A stretch of 64,000 nt of DNA from Phragmitibacter flavus (lineage in GTDB: Bacteria > Verrucomicrobiota > Verrucomicrobiia > Verrucomicrobiales > Verrucomicrobiaceae), in the NCBI RefSeq assembly GCF_005780165.1, contig NZ_VAUV01000003.1, positions 124,001 through 188,000 on the forward strand, read 5' to 3'. Each line of letters opens with the position of its first letter. The first letter of the stretch is position 1. Below are positions 58,061 through 64,000 of the stretch, in pieces. Position numbers and translations under genes: made by a program. The notes beneath the pieces are model-generated. The model was not told the DNA's origin. It saw nothing but the letters and a program-made list of their open reading frames with translations, and searched no databases.

Positions 58061-60082
58061 TCATCCTTGTTTGCGACGGGTTCCCTGCTTGCCAAAACCC
58101 AGTCCTTTGCTGATTTCCACCTCCCCTTTCATCACCTGACGACGGCTTTTGGCCGCCCGATTCTGCGCTCGCAACTGGGCAAACCAAAGCAAAGTTCTTC
58201 CCATCATTTCACCCAACGGGGAAGCTCCCAAACTGCGATTTCCCGACAGAATTTGCCTCCAGACCCGCAAAATAATTCGCGGCAAATATCGCACAAAAAG
58301 CGGGTCTTCGATGCTGTAAATGGCGAGCACTGATCCGGGGTTTCCCTGCCGTGCCGCCCGCCCAAAAAGCTGCCGGTCCACCCTCGCGCTCTCATGCGGT
58401 TCGGACGCAATCACGTGCAATCCGCCCACCTCCAGCACCCCGGATTCGAGTCGAATATCAGTCCCCCGACCCGCCATATTGGTGGCAATGGTGATCCGCG
58501 AACGGTGCCCCGCCTGCATGATCGTCATGGCTTCTTCCCGGTGCCGACGGGCGTTGAGCACGTGGCAGGTGACGCCTTTGGAGGCCAGATGAGCAGCCAG
58601 GGATTCGCTGGTTTCCACGCTGCGCAGACCAATCAAAATGGGCTGACCACGTGCCTGGCGCGCTTTCGTTTCAACAGCAATGGCCTCGTTTTTTGCATTC
58701 AGCGTAGGATAAAATCGCCAGCCGAGAACCTGCTTTTGAGAGGGCAAATGACGCGGAATTGCCAGGGTCGGAAGGTCGTAAGTCCGCCAGATTTCTGCCG
58801 CCACCTCGCTCACGGTGCCGGATGCTCCGGCCAGGTTTTGATACTTGCAGAAGAAGCTTTGGAACGAAATTCGCGCCAACGTTTCCGAGGCGCCCGACAG
58901 CGTCACCCCCTCTTTTGCCTCGATCATTTGATGCAATCCCTGCCGCCAGGTTCGCATCGGCATGGGCCTCCCGGTGGCCTCGTCGACGATGATCACCTTG
59001 CCCTCTTCCACCACATATTGCACATCCCGTTGGAAAAATTCGCGCGCCTCCAAAGCCAGTTTCAACAGCTCCGCACGACGTGTCAAACTGGTCCAAAGTG
59101 GTGACTGCGAAACCCTAATGTTAGCGGCAAATTGCTCCGAAATTTCAGGCTCAATTTCAATCGCTTTACGCGAATGATTCACCTCATAATCCTCACCGCG
59201 AACCATCTTAGCGGCCACTTCCCAGGTCGCCGCACAGGCGTTTTCAAGTTCCCCCGTCGGCAGAATCCGACTGATGATCAACGGAGTCACCGCTTCATCG
59301 ATCAGCGCGTTGTCCGCCTCATCCACCAAAGCGAAATACAGCCCCCGTTGCACTGGCTCCCCGTGTGGCAGTTGCCCGGCACCGGTCATTTGCGCCAGCG
59401 CCAGCCGGGCTCCCGATTCCTCCAAACCTTGCAGGCGCAGACGGTCACGAAGGTAATCCGCCGCAGCTTCTTTTGCCGTGGTGTAGGTCACTGAACGACT
59501 GTATCCGCGCCGCCGATCAGGCTCCGAGGAATCGCCCAACACCCTTCCCACCGAGAGTCCCACCCGCTGATAAAAAGCCTCCAGCTGCTCCGCATCCCGC
59601 GCCGCGAGATAGTCGTTCGCCGTCAAAACATGGCAGGGTTTTCCGCTCCAGGCTTGATATGCAGCGGTCAGCGCCAACGCCAAAGTCTTGCCTTCGCCGG
59701 TGTCAACTTCGGTCAAAAATCCGCGCGCCAAAGCAGCCGCCGTCATCAATTGCACCCGATACGGAGCCAGTCCCAGCTCGCGTTCCGCAGCCACGGCGAG
59801 CAGTGCCAATCCGTCCTCCAGAGTGGCATCCACCTCCGCCGGACAAGCCTTCCGTCGCACTCGCATTTCAATAAGCCGTTCGTTCAAAACTCCGTCTTTC
59901 AACTCACTGAATTGAAGCCGGGCCTGATCGATGCGCGACGCGGCCGCCTGCAGATCTCTGAGGTGTTTGTTTCGACTCTTCCACCAACCCAGCAGACGAT
60001 AACTGACCGCATCCAGGCCTTGAAGACGCGCTCCCTGCCGCCGTTCGTGCACGGTGCGTTGTCGATCAGTGGGAGTCGGCAT
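58061..60082 (-). CDS. Short SecA-like preprotein translocase ATPase
   Basis: The 673-residue protein aligns by eye with SecA: Walker A TEVDTGEGKTLALAL (TGEGKT at 128-133), NDYLAARDAEQ, Walker B LVDEADNALIDEAVTPLIIS (DEAD at 254-257), and in the second motor domain TNMAGRGTDIRLESG and QLFGRAARQGNPGS. Canonical SecA is 830-1000 residues; the region after the second motor domain is cut to ~80 residues, so the wing/scaffold and zinc tail are reduced or missing. It is therefore an accessory SecA rather than the housekeeping copy. It starts 11 bases after the M50-HlyD gene and ends 129 bases before the giant gene, same strand. The inferred job is powering membrane passage of the giant protein. Confidence 0.9.
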   Translation of the reverse strand: MPTPTDRQRTVHERRQGARLQGLDAVSYRLLGWWKSRNKHLRDLQAAASRIDQARLQFSELKDGVLNERLIEMRVRRKACPAEVDATLEDGLALLAVAAERELGLAPYRVQLMTAAALARGFLTEVDTGEGKTLALALTAAYQAWSGKPCHVLTANDYLAARDAEQLEAFYQRVGLSVGRVLGDSSEPDRRRGYSRSVTYTTAKEAAADYLRDRLRLQGLEESGARLALAQMTGAGQLPHGEPVQRGLYFALVDEADNALIDEAVTPLIISRILPTGELENACAATWEVAAKMVRGEDYEVNHSRKAIEIEPEISEQFAANIRVSQSPLWTSLTRRAELLKLALEAREFFQRDVQYVVEEGKVIIVDEATGRPMPMRTWRQGLHQMIEAKEGVTLSGASETLARISFQSFFCKYQNLAGASGTVSEVAAEIWRTYDLPTLAIPRHLPSQKQVLGWRFYPTLNAKNEAIAVETKARQARGQPILIGLRSVETSESLAAHLASKGVTCHVLNARRHREEAMTIMQAGHRSRITIATNMAGRGTDIRLESGVLEVGGLHVIASEPHESARVDRQLFGRAARQGNPGSVLAIYSIEDPLFVRYLPRIILRVWRQILSGNRSLGASPLGEMMGRTLLWFAQLRAQNRAAKSRRQVMKGEVEISKGLGFGKQGTRRKQG

Positions 60083-60093
60083 GGCAGACTAAA

Positions 60094-62247
60094 CTAGACC
60101 CGATAATTGCGCTGGAACAGCTGGCGCAGACTGCGCAGCCACTGGGAAAGCAGCGGCTCCCAGGGCAAATCCAGCCGCGCAATGCCTTGTTGTCCGTGCA
60201 CCAACATGCAGGTGGAATCGGGCACCAGAAACGCCCTCACTTCGAAAAACGGCTCCGAACTCATCGCTTGGCGACCTGCATCCATCCCCGCCACCCCTTG
60301 TGCCTGGGGCTGATTGGAATTCTGTCTGCCGTTTTCGCCAGGATGGTCCGCAGGAATGGCTTGGAGATCCGATACCGCCAGGGTTTTCGCTTCTTGCCCC
60401 CGCACCTTGACCCCGGTTTTTTGAATGTTGCCGCCGAACAATCGAGCCACCTCCGCCTGTCGGACCACCGCCGCCATGTAAAATTTTTCCTCGCCCTGAA
60501 CCACGCCCAGCTCGGTGCCGCGCTGCAAGGTCGCGCCCACCACCGTGCCCAATTCCGGGGAAATCCAGCGCCCCGCCACCGGTGCCCGCACCAATAATGA
60601 CGCCTTTTGATCCGCCAGTTTCTGCTGCCTGACCACGAGCGCCTGCTGATACTCCTGAAGACTCAAATGGCGCACCGGATCCGTTTCGAGAGCATCCCGC
60701 TTCAAGGTTTCCAGGCGCCGCAGATCCAGCTGCAACAGCTTGATCTCCTGATCGAGATCAAAACTGACCATTCGGACCAGCGGCTGCCCTTCCACCACCA
60801 CCGTGCCGGAGGGCACCAACATCTCGACGAGGTCACCCGCCGACCCGGCATAAACCCGCGCGAAAGGATCGGATCGAATCACCCCGTTCGCACGAAAATG
60901 ACTCGGCATCGGCACCAGCGAAATCGCCGCGCCCAACACCATCACCAAGCCCAAACAGATCGCCGCCGCCACGTGACGCCTGCCTTCCAGTCGCGGACTC
61001 GTCAGCAGATATTTGATCGCCTTGAACACCGGAACCACCAGCCAGAGAACGAAAAATCCGATTGCGAGGAGGATCCCAATGATGAAAAACCAGCCCGACA
61101 CCAGCAGCAGAATTCCCACCAGCAGCAGGATGCGGTAGATGAAGGAGGCGACAAAATAGAAGGTCAGCCAGAACGTTTCCACGCGCGTTTCCGCCGGATT
61201 CGCCGTATTGGGCACCCGGAAGACATACTTCTCCAATAGATACAAGGCGGTGCGCGAAGCCCGCGATTGCAAATTCGGCACCTCCAGCAGATCCGACAAA
61301 ATGTGGTAGCCATCGAACCGCAGCAGCGGGTTCAGGTTGAACAACAAGGTTCCGACCGAAGCGATGATGATCACATTATAAGCAATCGCATGCTCGATTC
61401 CCTCGCGAGTATTCGCCCAAACGATTGCCGCCACCGAAGCCAGCAAAATCTCCACGATCATCCCCGCCGCACCAACCAGCGCCCGCTTGCTCTTCTCTCG
61501 AAAGGCCCAACTGGATGACGCATCCACATACGGCAGCGGATTGAACAACAGCAGCATGATCCCCATTTGCGGCACCTCCCCGCCGAACTTCCGGCAGAAA
61601 TAACCGTGCCCATATTCATGCAGTCCCTTGATCACAATGATCGCCGCATAAAGCCAGGGCAGGTTCGCCGCTCCCAGCAATCCGCCACTTTCCGCACGAA
61701 ACTGCTGCCAGTTTTCCGCCACCGCTTTCACGCCCAAAACCAGCAACAACAGCCAGATCACCAATCCCAGTTTGCTGATCAACCAGCCCACCGCTGGCAA
61801 CGTTCTCTGCAAAAATCGATCCGGATTGATCAACGGAATGCGCAGAAAAAACAGGTTCGCCCATTGCGCGGTGACCTGCCGACGTTGTTCTTTTTGCTGG
61901 GCCTCAAACAACGCGGTGACGTCGCCTCCGAGATCACTGCGCAGCAATCCGGATTGATGCAATTGTGAAAGAAGCTGCACCACCTCTCCCTGTCCCGGCG
62001 CTTCCTCGGGAGAATTTTTCAAGCTGCGTTCCCAGGCCCCACCCACCGTGCCGGAACGCTCCAGTTCACAGATGAAACGGTAGGCCGGAGGTCGAATGCG
62101 AAAGAAGCGGTTGCCCAACGAATCCTGCACCACATACCAGCGCATCCCGCGAAACCGCTGGGGAAAAATCTCCACTCCAGGTCGCAGACAAACACGACGA
62201 TCCTCCACTCGATGCCAGGATTCGTCGAAGGTGGGCGGACGATTCAT
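60094..62247 (-). CDS. Site-2 protease (M50)-like membrane protein fused to a HlyD-type adaptor domain
   Basis: ATG 62247 (MNRPPTFDESW) gives 717 residues; the open frame upstream overlaps the neighbouring gene and looks like a shadow. Residues about 35-110 resemble a PqqD-like peptide-binding fold (WYVVQDSLGNRFFRIRPPAY). The membrane protease part has the zinc motif HEYGH (210-214) in VIKGLHEYGHGYF, and NPLLRFDGYHILSD as the second active-site segment. Several more membrane helices follow, then a HlyD barrel-sandwich hybrid (FRANGVIRSDPFARVYAGSA, then VVEGQPLVRMV), a coiled coil, and VRAPVAGRWISPELGTVVGA. Such fusions span the inner membrane and periplasm. It follows the GAF-HlyD gene by 34 bases and precedes the SecA-like gene by 11, so the three form an operon. 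Confidence 0.9.
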   Translation of the reverse strand: MNRPPTFDESWHRVEDRRVCLRPGVEIFPQRFRGMRWYVVQDSLGNRFFRIRPPAYRFICELERSGTVGGAWERSLKNSPEEAPGQGEVVQLLSQLHQSGLLRSDLGGDVTALFEAQQKEQRRQVTAQWANLFFLRIPLINPDRFLQRTLPAVGWLISKLGLVIWLLLLVLGVKAVAENWQQFRAESGGLLGAANLPWLYAAIIVIKGLHEYGHGYFCRKFGGEVPQMGIMLLLFNPLPYVDASSSWAFREKSKRALVGAAGMIVEILLASVAAIVWANTREGIEHAIAYNVIIIASVGTLLFNLNPLLRFDGYHILSDLLEVPNLQSRASRTALYLLEKYVFRVPNTANPAETRVETFWLTFYFVASFIYRILLLVGILLLVSGWFFIIGILLAIGFFVLWLVVPVFKAIKYLLTSPRLEGRRHVAAAICLGLVMVLGAAISLVPMPSHFRANGVIRSDPFARVYAGSAGDLVEMLVPSGTVVVEGQPLVRMVSFDLDQEIKLLQLDLRRLETLKRDALETDPVRHLSLQEYQQALVVRQQKLADQKASLLVRAPVAGRWISPELGTVVGATLQRGTELGVVQGEEKFYMAAVVRQAEVARLFGGNIQKTGVKVRGQEAKTLAVSDLQAIPADHPGENGRQNSNQPQAQGVAGMDAGRQAMSSEPFFEVRAFLVPDSTCMLVHGQQGIARLDLPWEPLLSQWLRSLRQLFQRNYRV

Positions 62248-62281
62248 CACGTTTTTTCTTTTCTCTTCCTGCCAAAAATAA

Positions 62282-64000
62282 CTAGATCCAAAACCACAGG
62301 CGCAATGCCTCCACCAGACGGTGGGTGCCAATCCACAACAATGAACGCTTCTCCGTCGCGATCTTGCAAAGTCCACTCATGCCCGGGCGCCACCATGCTT
62401 GCGGTTCTCCAAGCACCTGGGCGCGCAACACAAACACCGTGCCCTCCGCCCGAACCTCTGCCACCGGCTCAAAACGATCCACTTTCACCGAATAAGATTC
62501 TCCTGGTCGACTCGCAAAAGCCAGGTCGCCCTGCAGCCCTGCGGACAAATACGAAATGTCGCGTTCATCCACCTGCAGCTGCCCGAAAAGGTCTTTGATC
62601 TGCACCACCTTCAACAGCAGTTCACCCGTCTGCACCGGCGACGAAAGCCTCTCGCGCAGATCCCCTTCCACGATCACTCCATCAAACGGCGCGGTCAGTT
62701 CCGTCAATTGCAACCGATGCCGAATGACCGCCAGTTTTGCCTCCGCCTGACGCATCTCCGCCTGTGAAACCAACATCTGCGCCAGCTTGCCCTCGCCCTG
62801 ATTGCTGCGGACTTCACGTTCGCTTTTGTTGCGCAACGCCACCGTGTCCGCCTCCTCCAACAACAACTCCGTGCGATCAAGGCGCACCAGCACATCGCCT
62901 TTTTTCACGATGTCGCCGACATGAAAAGCCGCCTCATCAATAAACCCCGGAAACGGTGCTGAAATCAGCGAAGCCGCATCCGTCTTCAAGATGAACGGTG
63001 CCTTCACCTGATGATCGACATGAATGATCGCCAGTGCCACCAAAGTCACGCAAGACAACACCGCCGCCAGCTTCCAGCCGGTGTGATCCGGTCCCAGCCA
63101 GCCCGCTGCTTTGCGACGAGTCGAACGCCAGATGCGTTTGCCGATCCATCCGGTGCGCCCATGCAAACCTTGCAATCGCGGGGCCACCAAATCAGCCAGC
63201 AACCGCACCCGCTCCAGCTCGCCGATGGTCCAAACCCCTTCCTCCGCCGCGCGCTCCAGACACACCAACCCCACCACTTCCTGTTGATGCCGCAACGGCA
63301 CCGAAGCCACCGCCACCGCCTCTCGCGCCGTGGAAAATTTGCGATGCTCGCGACTCACCACCGAAGTGCCCGCCAGTTCCGGCCAGGCCACTTCGTTGTC
63401 CTGATCCGCCGCCTCCTCCATCACCTGCTGCAGGGCCAGCGCCTCCTGTGAGCCACTCGAGATCCTGCCGCCATGACTGGTGCTCGAAAGCTTCAAATCC
63501 TGACCTTCCATCCACGCAAGCGACACCCGCGAGGCCCGCATCGGTGCCGCCAATTCATTGCAAAGCCGCAACGCCGCCTCCTGAAAATGGCCGCTCTCCC
63601 CCAGCGCAAGGCCGAGATCCATGACCTGCGACAGATTGAGCAGCTTCTCTTCGCTGCGTTGCGCGTGACGACGCGATTGATAAAGATCCGCCAGCGCTCG
63701 CGCTTCTTTGGAAACCGCTTCAATCAAAAGTTCCTCTTCATCGCCGGCAATCCCCTCGGCCACCATCCATAGCGGCGGCAGTCCTTCACGAACCGGAAAA
63801 CTCATCGCCTGATAGCGTCTCCCCAACAGACCCGGCAACGGCGTGAACTCATTGTTGCGGACGTTGCGCAATTCTGCAGTCAAGCCCGACTGCCCCAGAC
63901 GTTTTGCCGCGCCCACTGGTGCCTGTGCCAACACCCGAAACTCACTTCCCGCCCCGCCGCCGACCAGCAAACAAACCGATTCCGCATCCAGACGCGCCGC
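62282..64000 (-). CDS. GAF domain-HlyD family membrane adaptor (5' end outside window)
   Basis: The frame is open to the last base of the window (AARLDAESVCLL...), so the N-terminus is missing; a TTG at 63970 is not needed as a start. The visible 572 residues hold a GAF domain (AALRLCNELAAPMRASRVSL through AVAVASVPLRHQQEVVGLVC), a membrane helix (KLAAVLSCVTLVALAIIHV), and a HlyD barrel-sandwich (FILKTDAASLISAPFPGFID, GDIVKKGDVLVRLD). A coiled coil (AEMRQAEAKLAVIRHRLQL), TAPFDGVIVEGDL and a beta-barrel end follow. HlyD proteins bridge inner-membrane motors to outer-membrane channels. The cytosolic GAF domain may couple export to a small-molecule or redox signal. It is followed 34 bases later by the M50-HlyD gene. 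Confidence 0.88.
   Translation of the reverse strand, partial: AARLDAESVCLLVGGGAGSEFRVLAQAPVGAAKRLGQSGLTAELRNVRNNEFTPLPGLLGRRYQAMSFPVREGLPPLWMVAEGIAGDEEELLIEAVSKEARALADLYQSRRHAQRSEEKLLNLSQVMDLGLALGESGHFQEAALRLCNELAAPMRASRVSLAWMEGQDLKLSSTSHGGRISSGSQEALALQQVMEEAADQDNEVAWPELAGTSVVSREHRKFSTAREAVAVASVPLRHQQEVVGLVCLERAAEEGVWTIGELERVRLLADLVAPRLQGLHGRTGWIGKRIWRSTRRKAAGWLGPDHTGWKLAAVLSCVTLVALAIIHVDHQVKAPFILKTDAASLISAPFPGFIDEAAFHVGDIVKKGDVLVRLDRTELLLEEADTVALRNKSEREVRSNQGEGKLAQMLVSQAEMRQAEAKLAVIRHRLQLTELTAPFDGVIVEGDLRERLSSPVQTGELLLKVVQIKDLFGQLQVDERDISYLSAGLQGDLAFASRPGESYSVKVDRFEPVAEVRAEGTVFVLRAQVLGEPQAWWRPGMSGLCKIATEKRSLLWIGTHRLVEALRLWFWI

Noticed and set aside
26246-64000. HlyB-type ABC transporter for the RTX protein
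   Set aside because: No ABC signature (LSGGQ) or C39 peptidase domain is encoded in the visible cluster; it may lie beyond the window.

Overview
The window is GC-rich bacterial chromosome with one clearly AT-richer insert. The organism is most likely a Gram-negative of the Verrucomicrobiota/Planctomycetota group, by inference. The supporting signs are a PEP-CTERM protein (4735-5805), a giant secreted protein with an N-terminal LEPR-XLL motif (26246-57931), poor Shine-Dalgarno signals, and short palindromic or heptanucleotide 'spacer' repeats in and between genes.

Layout. (1) 1-5.8 kb: the end of a thioester alpha-2-macroglobulin gene, then penicillin-binding protein 1C (the classic yfhM-pbpC pairing) and a PEP-CTERM exported protein. 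(2) 5.8-9.8 kb: a type II toxin-antitoxin pair in which both genes are frameshifted, then an MMPL/RND lipid-type exporter divergent from a chorismatase. (3) 9.8-13.0 kb: three consecutive secreted paralogues, one fused to a nuclease-like domain. (4) 13.0-18.1 kb: housekeeping genes: riboflavin synthase, thioredoxin reductase, a CorC/HlyC-type membrane protein, an FmdB zinc ribbon, ribosomal protein S14 and TrpC. (5) 18.2-25.9 kb: tRNA-Gly followed by an AT-rich island holding a ~2000-residue nuclease-NTPase protein that resembles antiphage STAND (Avs) proteins, and a Fic protein with a tandem-repeat operator candidate. (6) 26.2-64.0 kb: one 31.7-kb gene for a 10,561-residue LEPR-XLL/RTX surface or secreted protein, preceded on the same strand by a short SecA-like ATPase, a PqqD-M50 protease-HlyD fusion, and a GAF-HlyD protein that runs off the window edge.

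The most interesting hypothesis is region 6. A SecA-like motor, a membrane metalloprotease with an adaptor domain and a second adaptor lie immediately upstream of the giant protein, and no ABC exporter is visible. This suggests a dedicated export and processing route for LEPR-XLL giant proteins that differs from textbook type I secretion. A perfect 16-bp palindrome just upstream of the giant gene looks like its operator. The second highlight is the tRNA-Gly-linked defence-like island.

All functional calls come from reading translated motifs. No database search was possible.
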